From contig CANQSK010000013.1 in assembly GCA_947626475.1 (NCBI GenBank), forward strand, positions 1 to 34,172: a DNA stretch of 34,172 nucleotides, given 5' to 3'. Position numbers and translations under genes: made by a program. The stretch comes from an uncultured Lachnospiraceae bacterium. Lineage in GTDB: Bacteria > Bacillota > Clostridia > Lachnospirales > Lachnospiraceae. Numbering within the stretch: the first letter of the stretch is position 1; each line of letters starts with the position of its first letter. Below are positions 1-7,750 of the stretch, one piece after another. The notes under the pieces are model-generated. The model made no database searches, was not told the origin of the DNA, and worked only from the letters and a program-made list of their open reading frames with translations.

Positions 1-30
1 GTTATGGAAATTGGAGGCGATTTTTAGTCC

Positions 31-2019
31 ATGTTGTTCAAACTGCACAAAGAGTACGAGCCCACCGGCGACCAGCCGCAGGCCATCGAGGCGCTGGTAA
101 AAGGCTTTCAGGAGGGCAACCAGTTCCAGACTTTACTTGGGGTTACGGGTTCCGGAAAGACCTTCACGATGGCGAACGTGATCGAGCGGCTGCAGAAGCC
201 CACTTTGGTACTTGCGCACAATAAGACCCTTGCTGCACAGCTTTACGGCGAGTTCAAGGAATATTTCCCTGAGAACGCGGTGGAGTATTTTGTGTCCTAC
301 TATGATTATTACCAGCCGGAGGCCTACGTTCCCTCCACTGATACTTATATTGAGAAGGATTCCGACATCAACGACGAGATTGACAAGCTGCGCCATTCGG
401 CGACGGCCGCGCTCTCAGAGAGGAAAGACGTGATCATCGTGGCGTCGGTGTCCTGCATTTACGGTTTGGGCAGCCCTATCGACTATCAGAACATGGTAAT
501 CTCTCTGCGGCCGGGAATGGAGAAGGATAGGGACGAGGTGATCCGCAAGCTGATTGATATTCAGTACGAGAGAAATGACATGGATTTTCACCGTGGGACT
601 TTTCGGGTGCGGGGTGACGTTTTGGAGGTGTTCCCGGCTTATTCGGACAGCGAGGCTTATCGGATTGAGTTTTTCGGGGACGAGGTGGACCGGATTTCGG
701 AGATCGACACCCTGACCGGAGAGGTGAAGCTGCAGCTGGGACATGTCGCTATTTTTCCCGCTTCCCATTACGTGGTGGCCCCGGAGAAGATGGAACAGGC
801 CATTGGGACCATATTGGAGGAGCTGAAGGAAAGGGTCGCTTATTTCAAGAGCGAGGATAAGCTTCTGGAGGCCCAGCGCATCGCGGAGCGGACGAACTTT
901 GATGTGGAGATGATGAGGGAAACCGGCTTCTGCTCCGGCATTGAGAACTATTCCCGGCATCTGACGGGGACGGCTCCGGGGGAACCGCCTTATACTCTCA
1001 TAGACTATTTCCCTGACGAGTTTTTGATGATCGTGGATGAGTCTCATATGACCCTGCCTCAGGTGCGGGGGATGTACAATGGGGACCGTTCCAGAAAACA
1101 GACATTGGTAGATTATGGGTTTCGGCTTCCGTCCGCATTGGACAACCGGCCGCTGAATTTCGGCGAGTTTGAGAGCAAGATTGACCAGATGATGTTTGTG
1201 TCGGCCACGCCCGGTGATTATGAGGCGGAGCATGAGATGCTGCGGACAGAGCAGATCATCCGTCCCACGGGCCTTTTGGACCCGGAGGTATCCGTGCGGC
1301 CGGTAGAAGGCCAGATTGACGATCTGATCGCGGAGATTAACCGGGAGACCGGACGGGGCAATAAAGTGCTGGTCACCACTCTGACCAAACGGATGGCGGA
1401 GGATCTGACCGATTATATGCGGGAAGTGGGAATCCGGGTGAAATATCTGCACTCAGACATTGATACATTGGAGAGAGCGGAGATTATCCGGGACATGCGC
1501 ATGAATGTGTTTGACGTTCTGGTAGGAATCAACCTGCTTCGGGAAGGCCTGGATATCCCGGAGATTTCTCTGGTGGCGATTCTGGACGCGGACAAGGAGG
1601 GATTTCTGCGGTCCGAGACTTCACTGGTTCAGACCATCGGCCGCGCGGCCAGGAATGTGGATGGGCATGTGATCATGTACGCGGATGTGATTACGGACTC
1701 CATGGGAAGGGCCATTGATGAGACGAACCGCCGCCGCAAGATTCAGCAGAAATACAATGATGACCACAACATAACGCCCACCAGCATCCGGAAAGCGGTC
1801 CGGGATCTGATAGCGATCTCCAAAGCGGCGGATGAGGATACGAAGGCAAAGGGCAATGAGAAGGATCTGGAGTCTATGGACGCGGCTGAGCTGAATAAGC
1901 TGATGAAGGAGCTACAGAAGAAGATGCACAAGGCTGCCGCGGAGCTGAACTTTGAGGAGGCGGCAATCCTGCGCGACCGGATGCTGGAAGTGAAGAAAAT
2001 GCTCCTGGAGACGGAGTAG
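31..2019 (+). CDS. uvrB: UvrABC excinuclease subunit B
   Basis: UvrB is the damage-verifying helicase-like subunit of nucleotide excision repair; it is loaded by UvrA and recruits UvrC for incision. The 662-residue product has the usual full length. Visible are the Walker A GVTGSGKT at residues 37-44, the tyrosine-rich beta-hairpin [12 protein letters not shown] that clamps DNA, a DESH box (IVDESH), helicase motifs near the C-terminal half (QTIGRAARN) and a C-terminal UVR motif (roughly residues 625-655, [12 protein letters not shown]) that contacts UvrC. The ATG follows a GGAGG-like site at about 14-18. A hairpin terminator follows the stop, so this is the end of its transcript; uvrA may lie outside the window. 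Identification is secure. Confidence 0.98.
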   Translation: MLFKLHKEYEPTGDQPQAIEALVKGFQEGNQFQTLLGVTGSGKTFTMANVIERLQKPTLVLAHNKTLAAQLYGEFKEYFPENAVEYFVSYYDYYQPEAYVPSTDTYIEKDSDINDEIDKLRHSATAALSERKDVIIVASVSCIYGLGSPIDYQNMVISLRPGMEKDRDEVIRKLIDIQYERNDMDFHRGTFRVRGDVLEVFPAYSDSEAYRIEFFGDEVDRISEIDTLTGEVKLQLGHVAIFPASHYVVAPEKMEQAIGTILEELKERVAYFKSEDKLLEAQRIAERTNFDVEMMRETGFCSGIENYSRHLTGTAPGEPPYTLIDYFPDEFLMIVDESHMTLPQVRGMYNGDRSRKQTLVDYGFRLPSALDNRPLNFGEFESKIDQMMFVSATPGDYEAEHEMLRTEQIIRPTGLLDPEVSVRPVEGQIDDLIAEINRETGRGNKVLVTTLTKRMAEDLTDYMREVGIRVKYLHSDIDTLERAEIIRDMRMNVFDVLVGINLLREGLDIPEISLVAILDADKEGFLRSETSLVQTIGRAARNVDGHVIMYADVITDSMGRAIDETNRRRKIQQKYNDDHNITPTSIRKAVRDLIAISKAADEDTKAKGNEKDLESMDAAELNKLMKELQKKMHKAAAELNFEEAAILRDRMLEVKKMLLETE

Positions 2020-2054
2020 TCGGAACAATCGGCATATATATGAAAAATGGTGTT

Positions 2055-2082
2055 AAAATGGCTGTTAATCGCAGCCATTTTA
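2055..2082 (+). terminator. Intrinsic terminator after uvrB
   Basis: A perfect 10-bp stem (AAAATGGCTG 2055-2064 pairing with CAGCCATTTT 2072-2081) has a 7-nt loop and is followed by a T-rich stretch. It separates uvrB from the iron-uptake promoter. Confidence 0.8.
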
Positions 2083-2083
2083 T

Positions 2084-2114
2084 TATTGACAATAATTCTC
2101 AATAAGAGTATGCT
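2084..2114 (+). promoter_or_regulatory. Fur-box promoter of feoAB
   Basis: A 21-bp near-perfect palindrome (2084-2104) contains TGACAATAATTCTCA, which matches 13 of 15 positions of the classical 7-1-7 Fur box TGATAATnATTATCA. It overlaps a TTGACA -35 (2086-2091); 17 bp further on lies a TATGCT -10 (2109-2114). A metal-loaded Fur-type repressor bound here would block the polymerase, so feoAB is probably iron-repressed. The box is seen directly; the identity of the regulator is inferred from the site and the genes it precedes. Confidence 0.8.
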
Positions 2115-2169
2115 CATGATGATAAAATAACTTAGTATGATACAGGAAGATATGACAGGAGATTCAGGC

Positions 2170-2415
2170 ATGAAACTGATTCAGGGAGAGATAGGGAAAA
2201 CGTATCTGGTTACGGCCGTTCATGTAGAAGAGAGGATTACGCGGCGCATGGAGGCGCTGGGAGTCAACGAACAGACGCCGGTGCTGGTATTGAATAAGAA
2301 AGGAAGCGGGAGTTTGATTATCAAAGTGCGGGGCACCAGGCTGGCCCTGGGCAGGAAGATAGCGGAAGGGATTGACGTGGCGGAGATGGAGACCGGGAAG
2401 GCGGTGCGGTCATGA
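2170..2415 (+). CDS. feoA: Ferrous iron transport protein A (FeoA)
   Basis: FeoA is a small cytosolic SH3-like (beta-barrel) protein that supports the FeoB iron permease. The 81-residue product begins MKLIQGEIGKTY and shows the FeoA pattern of a glycine-rich strand followed by RRMEALGV and a C-terminal LALGRKIAEGI strand. I chose the ATG at 2170 because AGGAGA (2157-2162) lies at proper spacing; the in-frame ATG at 2137 lacks such a site. The stop overlaps the feoB start by 4 bp (ATGA), so the two are translationally coupled. Confidence 0.92.
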   Translation: MKLIQGEIGKTYLVTAVHVEERITRRMEALGVNEQTPVLVLNKKGSGSLIIKVRGTRLALGRKIAEGIDVAEMETGKAVRS

Positions 2416-4409
2416 GCGAAAATCAGCCGATTACAGTCGGGTTTGTAGGCAATCCCAACTGCGGAAAGACGACGCTGTTCAACGCGTTTACCGGCGCGAA
2501 GCTGAAGGTGGCCAACTGGCCCGGCGTTACGGTGGAGCGGGTGGAAGGAGAGACCAGCTATAAGGGACGCCCCATCCGGATGATCGATACGCCGGGAATT
2601 TACAGTCTGACCTCTTATACCATAGAAGAGATCGTTACCAGAAACTGCATAGAAGACGATGATGTGGATGTTATTATCAATGTGGCCGACGCCTCTTCTC
2701 TGGAGCGCAATCTGTATCTGACCATGCAGCTGCTGGAGCTGAAGAAGCCGGTGATCCTGGCTCTGAATATGATGGATATTGTGGAAGAGCGGGGTATGGA
2801 GATCGATCTGCACCGTCTTCCGGAAATGTTGGGAGGAATACCCGTGGTCCCTGTCTCCGCGAGAAAGAGGACCGGTCTGGATGTGCTTCTTCACGCGGTG
2901 GTCCATCACTATGAGGAAGGCCCCCATGGAATTGTGGTCCATTATACGGACGAGCTGGAGCGGAAGATTTCTCAGGTGGAGAATGCTCTGCGCCGGAAAT
3001 ACGGAGAGATGGGAAATCTGCGCTGGCATGCGGTGAAGCTGCTGGAACAGGACGAGGAGGTGGCGAAAGACCATCCTGTCGACCTGACCGGGATTGTAAC
3101 CCAGTCCTACGAGAAACAGATCACCAATGAGAAATACGACTACATAGAAGAGGTAGTCAGGGAGTGCCTGTTTAACAAAGAAAAAAAGGCCGCTTTCACA
3201 GATAAGATCGATCATTATCTGGTTCATCCCTTCTGGGGCATTCCTATTTTTCTGGGGATTATGGCCCTGGTGTTCTTTCTGACCTTTACGGTGGGAGATT
3301 TCCTGAAGGGCTATTTTGAGGTGGCCCTTGAATATGTATCCGCGGCAGTCTACGAGGGACTGATCATGGCGGGAGCTTCCCAGTGGCTGATCTCTCTTCT
3401 GGTGGACGGAGTAGTGGCCGGCGTTGGCGGCATACTAACCTTTCTGCCCAATATTTTCATACTGTTTCTGGCCCTGGCGTTTCTGGAAGACAGCGGATAT
3501 ATGGCGCGGGTGGCCTATGTAATGAACGAAACCATGAGTAAGGTGGGATTGTCGGGCAAGGCGTTTCTGCCCATGCTCCTGGGCTTCGGCTGTACGGTGC
3601 CGGCGGTTATGGCGACGAGAGCGCTGGCCACTCAGAGGGACCGGCTTCGGACGATCCTGATCACGCCGTTTATGTCCTGCTCCGCGAGGCTTCCGATTTA
3701 TGTTCTGTTTTCCAGCATGTTTTTTGGCGATCATGCGCTTCTGGTGGCCTACTCTCTGTATCTGCTCGGACTGGCCGTGGCGATACTGGTGGCATTCGTC
3801 GTACATAAAACATCCAGGTCCACGGAAGAGGATACCCTTCTGATCGAACTGCCGGAGTACAAGACGCCCAACGCCCGAACCGTGGCAATCTACGTCTGGG
3901 ATAAGGTGAAGGATTATCTGAGCAAGGCCGGAACTACGATCTTTGTAGCGTCCATCGTCCTGTGGTTCGTGTTAAATGCAGGCCCGGGAGGCTTTGTGGA
4001 GGATGTGTCCGTCAGCTTTGCCGCCATGTTCGGCAGGCTTCTGGTGCCGGTCCTCCGTCCTGCAGGGCTTGGGAGCTGGCAGGTGGCAGTGGCTCTTCTG
4101 TCGGGACTGTCAGCCAAGGAAGTGGTAGTTTCCAGCTTCTCTGTACTTTACGGTATTGGCAACATCAATTCCGCGGATGGAATGCGTCAGCTGTCCGGAC
4201 AGCTGGCTTCCACCGGATTCGGCGCGGTAAACGCCTATGCGCTGATGGTATTCTGTCTGCTGTATTCTCCCTGCATTGCCGCTTTGGGCGTAGTAAAGCG
4301 GGAAACCAGATCTTTGAGATGGACGCTGGGAATGGTCTGCTTCCAGCTGCTGGTCGCGTGGGGGATGTCGGTGCTGGTATTTCAGATAGGGACGCTTCTG
4401 GTGGGTTAA
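2412..4409 (+). CDS. feoB: Ferrous iron transport protein B (FeoB)
   Basis: FeoB is the membrane Fe(II) uptake protein with a cytosolic N-terminal G domain. The 665-residue product carries G1 GNPNCGKT (13-20), G2 around NWPGVTVE, G3 DTPG (59-62), G4 NMMD (119-122) and a G5-like PVSARKRTG, then a helical linker and many membrane segments. The two Gate/core signatures GFGCTVPA and YSPCIAALG are present with their cysteines. Length is somewhat below the E. coli protein, as usual for Firmicutes. No feoC follows. The next gene converges from the other strand without a clear terminator between. Confidence 0.97.
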   Translation: MSENQPITVGFVGNPNCGKTTLFNAFTGAKLKVANWPGVTVERVEGETSYKGRPIRMIDTPGIYSLTSYTIEEIVTRNCIEDDDVDVIINVADASSLERNLYLTMQLLELKKPVILALNMMDIVEERGMEIDLHRLPEMLGGIPVVPVSARKRTGLDVLLHAVVHHYEEGPHGIVVHYTDELERKISQVENALRRKYGEMGNLRWHAVKLLEQDEEVAKDHPVDLTGIVTQSYEKQITNEKYDYIEEVVRECLFNKEKKAAFTDKIDHYLVHPFWGIPIFLGIMALVFFLTFTVGDFLKGYFEVALEYVSAAVYEGLIMAGASQWLISLLVDGVVAGVGGILTFLPNIFILFLALAFLEDSGYMARVAYVMNETMSKVGLSGKAFLPMLLGFGCTVPAVMATRALATQRDRLRTILITPFMSCSARLPIYVLFSSMFFGDHALLVAYSLYLLGLAVAILVAFVVHKTSRSTEEDTLLIELPEYKTPNARTVAIYVWDKVKDYLSKAGTTIFVASIVLWFVLNAGPGGFVEDVSVSFAAMFGRLLVPVLRPAGLGSWQVAVALLSGLSAKEVVVSSFSVLYGIGNINSADGMRQLSGQLASTGFGAVNAYALMVFCLLYSPCIAALGVVKRETRSLRWTLGMVCFQLLVAWGMSVLVFQIGTLLVG

Positions 4410-4444
4410 CTGCAGGTTACAAAATGAGACAGGTTAACAATAGG

Positions 4445-5392
4445 TTATGAAACGTGGGAGGAAGAGCAGCCGGGGACGGCAGTGACTTTGTTCAATAGCC
4501 TCGAATAGAAATAGACATGGTTGGAAAGCCGGTCCTCCAGGGGAACATGTTCCCGGTTGATGTTTATCACCATATCGGACAGCTCCCGGAAATCCAGGCT
4601 GTCCTCATAGGGGATCAGCAGCACTTCGTGAATGCTGGAGGGGAGAATGACCAGGTCTTTCTGGAAGGAATCGGCGGCGCCCTTTAGGGCGCAGGGATAC
4701 AGCATGGCCGCGGCGCCGTGAAGTCCGACAGAATTGGTGAGAACGAACATGGGAGCGTCCTCGTGCCGGGGAAGAATCTTCTCCATCAGGTCTTCCTGAT
4801 AATCCTTGCCCAGGTGTTCTTTGGCCATATCTTTAATGACCTGTGCCATGGTTTTCAGTTCCGCCGGCATCAGGCGCTGCGTGTTGGCGCAGGCCAGCGC
4901 GTACAGTTCTTCGGGAGAAGTGTTCCACATCCGCATGTGCCGGTTGTGAATGAGGGCCGTCATCTGTCTGAGCGGTCCCTGCTTCAGGTACAGATAAAAG
5001 ACAATGGAAAGGTCCAGGTAAGGGACGGAGGGAACGTCCTCCAGCAGCTTCTGGTTGGACAGGGTGTGAACCAGGCGGTAGACGACCTTGTCCCGAAGTC
5101 CGGAGAAGTCCTCCAGCATGGAGAAATCCGTATGCGTCACGGCGGAGTTCGCCCGGTAAACGGATACGATCTCATCTGCCAGCGCGTCCAGAGGCCGGCC
5201 GTTCTGAAACTGCTCGTAATATTGGTTCAGATAGACGGTCGGAGCTACGGCCTGGTCTCTGGGGCTGATGGACAGGCCGTTCAGCGTCAGGCCGTTATTC
5301 TTGGGAATCTTCTGCAGAAGCAGCCGGTACTCGTCTCCCAGCCGTTCCCGCAGCTTGGTTGTGATGGTTTCCTGAAACGTCTCGTATACCAT
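4445..5392 (-). CDS. DUF5688 family protein
   Basis: A 315-residue soluble protein of unknown function, assigned to DUF5688 from its KNNG-LNGLSI-APTVYLNQYYEQF N-terminal pattern; this family is common in Lachnospiraceae and related gut Firmicutes. No catalytic motif, signal peptide or membrane segment is evident. I place the start at 5392 because an AAAGGAGGT site lies just upstream (5401-5409); the longer frame begins upstream of that site. An 18-bp palindrome lies directly before the ribosome site. The gene lies between feoB and the recombinase module and is transcribed away from the module. Family assignment is moderately firm; the role is unknown. Confidence 0.75.
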   Translation of the reverse strand: MVYETFQETITTKLRERLGDEYRLLLQKIPKNNGLTLNGLSISPRDQAVAPTVYLNQYYEQFQNGRPLDALADEIVSVYRANSAVTHTDFSMLEDFSGLRDKVVYRLVHTLSNQKLLEDVPSVPYLDLSIVFYLYLKQGPLRQMTALIHNRHMRMWNTSPEELYALACANTQRLMPAELKTMAQVIKDMAKEHLGKDYQEDLMEKILPRHEDAPMFVLTNSVGLHGAAAMLYPCALKGAADSFQKDLVILPSSIHEVLLIPYEDSLDFRELSDMVININREHVPLEDRLSNHVYFYSRLLNKVTAVPGCSSSHVS

Positions 5393-5423
5393 AAATGTAT
5401 ACCTCCTTTGAAAATATTTATGT

Positions 5424-5441
5424 AAACTGTAAGAACAGTTT
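5424..5441 (-). promoter_or_regulatory. Palindrome upstream of the DUF5688 gene
   Basis: AAACTGT-AAGA-ACAGTTT is a perfect inverted repeat with 7-bp arms, 15 bp upstream of the ribosome binding site of the minus-strand gene. It is placed like an operator or a short 5'UTR hairpin. No regulator can be assigned. Confidence 0.4.
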
Positions 5442-5608
5442 GACATATCGAATTAAGTCTTTACGCACGGAATCTTCGGCCGGGTCCGGCCATTGAATTC
5501 AAATGACAAAAACGGATAAATGATGATGACTTCCTTTGAGTAAGTCCTATTATATCCCATGGAGAGGGAAGATACAAATAAAATCTTGTTTATATCTATA
5601 AAATTTTT

Positions 5609-5652
5609 AAAAACCCCGGAAGCGGCTTCCAACAGCCTGTTCCGGGGTTTTT
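5609..5652. terminator. Bidirectional intrinsic terminator left of the recombinase module
   Basis: A perfect 13-bp stem (5609-5621 with 5640-5652) has an 18-nt loop, with an A run on the left flank and a T run on the right, so it can act in both directions. No gene ends here on either strand. Its plausible job is to stop minus-strand transcription leaving the recombinase module through the left inverted repeat. Confidence 0.8.
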
Positions 5653-5675
5653 ATCTCGCAGAATGCTTCAAAAAA

Positions 5676-5700
5676 ATGTCGCAGATTTACTTAATCCGCG
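5676..5700 (+). repeat. Left 25-bp inverted repeat of the recombinase module
   Basis: This 25-mer is repeated in inverted orientation at 7159-7183 with 23 of 25 positions identical. Each copy is itself a rough dyad: CGCAGATT and AATCCGCG arms around a TACTT centre here. Short arms around a 5-6 bp spacer are the usual form of a tyrosine recombinase core site. Confidence 0.8.
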
Positions 5701-5708
5701 ATAACGAC

Positions 5709-5737
5709 ATTATAATATAATCTTTTTTGAAAATCAA
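5709..5737 (-). promoter_or_regulatory. Outward-facing promoter at the left end of the recombinase module
   Basis: On the minus strand TTGATT (5737-5732) is followed after exactly 17 bp by a consensus TATAAT (5714-5709). Transcription would start near 5702, cross the left inverted repeat and run into the terminator at 5609-5652. It therefore drives no gene in the present orientation, unless the product is an RNA of about 95 nt. Inversion of the segment would point it at the HU/IHF-like gene. Confidence 0.6.
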
Positions 5738-5925
5738 GAGAAGTTTCATATTTTTTTACCCGGTGCGCCTGGATTCTTATGGTATCATTGCTGTTTAAGG
5801 AGGCTCTTGCGGATAAAAAAACAGGGATTGGCTGGTTTATCGCAGTCAAACCGGCAGTCAGAAGCATGGCGGATAAGTTATGGGTCATAGTCAAATTCAA
5901 CGTGGCAGTACAGGAGGAATTTGAG

Positions 5926-7041
5926 ATGCCGAAAAGAGGAGAGAACATTTTCAAAAGGAAAGATGGACGATGGGAGGCCCGATATGTCAAAGGTTATGAG
6001 CTGTCCGGAAAGATTCGCTATGGGTTCTGTTACGGAAGAACCTACAGGGAGGCGAAGGAAAAGGTTATGCAGACCAGGGCCGCGCTTATGAGCGGCACGC
6101 CTGTCCCGGCGGCCCACAATCGCCGCTGCTTCGCTTTTTTCTGCGGGGAATGGCTGCAGTTTCAGCGCTTTAGGGTCAAAGAATCTACTTATGTGAAATA
6201 CGAGACCATGCTTCAGCGCCATATTCTGCCGAAGCTTGGCGGCTGTTTTCCTGCCGGAATCACGACGCAGACGGTGGAAGCGTTCAAATCGGAGCTTCTG
6301 GATGAAGGGCTTTCTCCTCAGTCGGTGAAGAGTATTCTGATGGAGCTTCGGGCTGTTCTGAAATATACGGCCGCTCAGTATCCCGGTATGTTCCCGGCCG
6401 TACAGGTAGCGTACCCAAAGGAACATAAAAAGGAAATGCGGGTGCTGATGCCGGAGGAACAGCAGAGGCTGATGGCGTATCTGCAGAATAATATGGATGC
6501 CTGCAGGTTCGGTATTCTGCTGGCGCTTATGACGGGCCTGCGCCTTGGAGAGACATGCGCTCTCAAATGGGAGAATATTTCTCTGAAAAACGGCACGATT
6601 CATATCAGTTCCACGATGCAGAGGTTAAAGAATATTGACGGCGGGGAAGGGGCCAGAACAAAAATCTCCATCAGCGGGCCGAAGAGCGAGACTTCAGTCC
6701 GGACGATCCCCCTGACGGAGGATGTGATCTGGCTTTGCAAAAAGAATGACCCGCACTGTCCCGCGGCCTATGTGCTGACGGGAACGCAGGAATTTATGGA
6801 GCCGCGCAAGCTTCAGCGGCGGCTTGAAAAGTACACAAAGGAGTGCGGTCTGGAAAATGTTCACTTTCACACGCTCCGACACACCTTTGCCACCCGGTGC
6901 GTTGAGGTGGGGTTTGAACTGAAAAGTCTCAGTGAGATTCTGGGCCATGCCAATACTTCCACAACGCTGGACCGCTATGTGCATTCCTCCATTGACCTGA
7001 AACGAAGCAATATGGAGAAGCTTAAAAAGTTCGTCCCGTAA
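5926..7041 (+). CDS. Tyrosine recombinase/integrase, phage-integrase type
   Basis: A site-specific tyrosine recombinase of 371 residues. The N-terminal part (GENIFKRKDGRWEARYVKG) is an arm-type DNA-binding-like region, followed by a SAM-like core-binding domain and a catalytic domain with R206 (TGLRLGE), H315-x-x-R318 (HTLRH), H341 (LGHAN) and the nucleophile Y351 (DRYVH). All key residues are present. I chose the ATG at 5926 because AGGAGG lies upstream; the frame is open back to 5779 but without a ribosome site. The gene lies alone between inverted 25-bp repeats with no phage or conjugation genes. A DNA invertase role is inferred from that context. A weak promoter TTTACC-N17-TATGGT lies at 5755-5783. 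Confidence 0.93.
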   Translation: MPKRGENIFKRKDGRWEARYVKGYELSGKIRYGFCYGRTYREAKEKVMQTRAALMSGTPVPAAHNRRCFAFFCGEWLQFQRFRVKESTYVKYETMLQRHILPKLGGCFPAGITTQTVEAFKSELLDEGLSPQSVKSILMELRAVLKYTAAQYPGMFPAVQVAYPKEHKKEMRVLMPEEQQRLMAYLQNNMDACRFGILLALMTGLRLGETCALKWENISLKNGTIHISSTMQRLKNIDGGEGARTKISISGPKSETSVRTIPLTEDVIWLCKKNDPHCPAAYVLTGTQEFMEPRKLQRRLEKYTKECGLENVHFHTLRHTFATRCVEVGFELKSLSEILGHANTSTTLDRYVHSSIDLKRSNMEKLKKFVP

Positions 7042-7158
7042 GGGATTCGCAGTCAGACTTTTCAGTCATCAGCGGCTGCTTCATGGAAACAAAACTCCGA
7101 ACATAAACGAAAATCCTTATAAAATCTATGAAATCATGACCATTGAACCGGCTTGCGG

Positions 7159-7183
7159 CGCAGATTAAGTAATTCTGCGACAT
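7159..7183 (-). repeat. Right 25-bp inverted repeat of the recombinase module
   Basis: The reverse complement of this segment matches 5676-5700 at 23 of 25 bases; the differences are at repeat positions 11 and 22. It lies 117 bp after the recombinase stop and 93 bp before the HU/IHF-like start. The dyad is followed on the plus strand by a TCTTTT run, so it could also act as a weak terminator. Confidence 0.8.
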
Positions 7184-7276
7184 AGTCTTTTATCATTATA
7201 TATTTTTCTGCTTCAGCATTTGCACGATTTATCAGAAAAATTATGGAAAAAGTATCAGGTGATGAGGAGAAAAGAG

Positions 7277-7615
7277 ATGCGTAAGCCGAACAATGGAGAA
7301 AATGTTTTGTATGGCCGGGAATTTATTCGTATGTTTGCCGCCCGCGCAGGCATGGATTATGAGGAGGCAAGAAATGTGACAGCCGTCTTCCTTCAGATGC
7401 TGACGGAGATGATGAGCAGCAATATTTCTGTCTGTTTCCGCAATTTCGGCGTCTTCCGGATCCGCGCTACATCCGGGCGCCCCGCGAGAAATCCCAAGAC
7501 AATGGAGGATTACATGATCCCGGAGGGGTATAAACCGGAGTTTAAGGCCAGCCGTTTTCTCAGAAAAACCGTTGACGGTCAGATTAAGGCGGCTGAAGCA
7601 GAGAGCGGGGAATAA
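7277..7615 (+). CDS. HU/IHF-family DNA-binding protein
   Basis: A 112-residue member of the HU/IHF family of DNA-bending proteins. The signature is clear: YGREFIRMFAARAG (helix 1), a second helix, then NFGVFRIRATSGRPARNPKT, equivalent to the GFGxF...RxxRxGRNPxT arm of HU, and a KASRFLRKTV tail. It is longer than typical HU (about 90 residues) and diverges from it, so it looks specialised. The ATG at 7277 has GAGGAGA upstream; the frame opens earlier at 7220. It lies just outside the right inverted repeat with no strong promoter of its own that I can see. Tyrosine recombinases often need IHF/HU as a bending cofactor, so a partnership is a reasonable inference. Confidence 0.85.
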   Translation: MRKPNNGENVLYGREFIRMFAARAGMDYEEARNVTAVFLQMLTEMMSSNISVCFRNFGVFRIRATSGRPARNPKTMEDYMIPEGYKPEFKASRFLRKTVDGQIKAAEAESGE

Positions 7616-7633
7616 GCAGTCAGGAAAAAAAGC

Positions 7634-7690
7634 TTGACAAAGCTGTCTAATGCCATTAGACTATATAATGTCTAACGGTATTAGACAGCT
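7634..7690 (+). promoter_or_regulatory. Double palindromic operator and promoter of the BlaI/M56 pair
   Basis: Two 17-bp palindromes lie in tandem: GTCTAAT-GCC-ATTAGAC (7645-7661, perfect) and GTCTAAC-GGT-ATTAGAC (7670-7686, one mismatched pair). A TTGACA -35 at 7634-7639 precedes the first; TAGACT (7657-7662) is at 17 bp and a better TATAAT (7664-7669) lies between the operators at a spacing that is too long. The two operators together also form a larger dyad (AAGCTGTCTAAT with ATTAGACAGCTT) ending in a T run, which could terminate upstream transcripts. Paired palindromes fit autoregulation by a BlaI-type dimer. Confidence 0.75.
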
Positions 7691-7750
7691 TTTTTGACGC
7701 GTATTGCCGTGATATCAGGATAGTGCCCAAAAGAAGGGAGATCGGGAGAG

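Noticed and set aside
415-1452. Long open frames on the strand opposite uvrB, and similar long antisense frames under aspS, gatA, ligA and the M56 gene
   Set aside because: They mirror GC-biased coding genes on the other strand, have no ribosome sites and no recognisable domains.
5779-5925. N-terminal extension of the recombinase (49 more residues)
   Set aside because: The frame is open but the ATG at 5779 has no ribosome site, whereas 5926 has AGGAGG and begins the known family N-terminus.
5664-7215. TGCTTCA on both sides of the recombinase segment as a target-site duplication
   Set aside because: The two copies lie at different distances from the inverted repeats (5 and 25 bp) and are only 7 bp, so they do not fit a transposition footprint.
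7664-7669. TATAAT between the two operators as the -10 of the BlaI/M56 promoter
   Set aside because: It is 24 bp from the TTGACA, too far for a standard promoter; kept only as an uncertain alternative in the operator entry.
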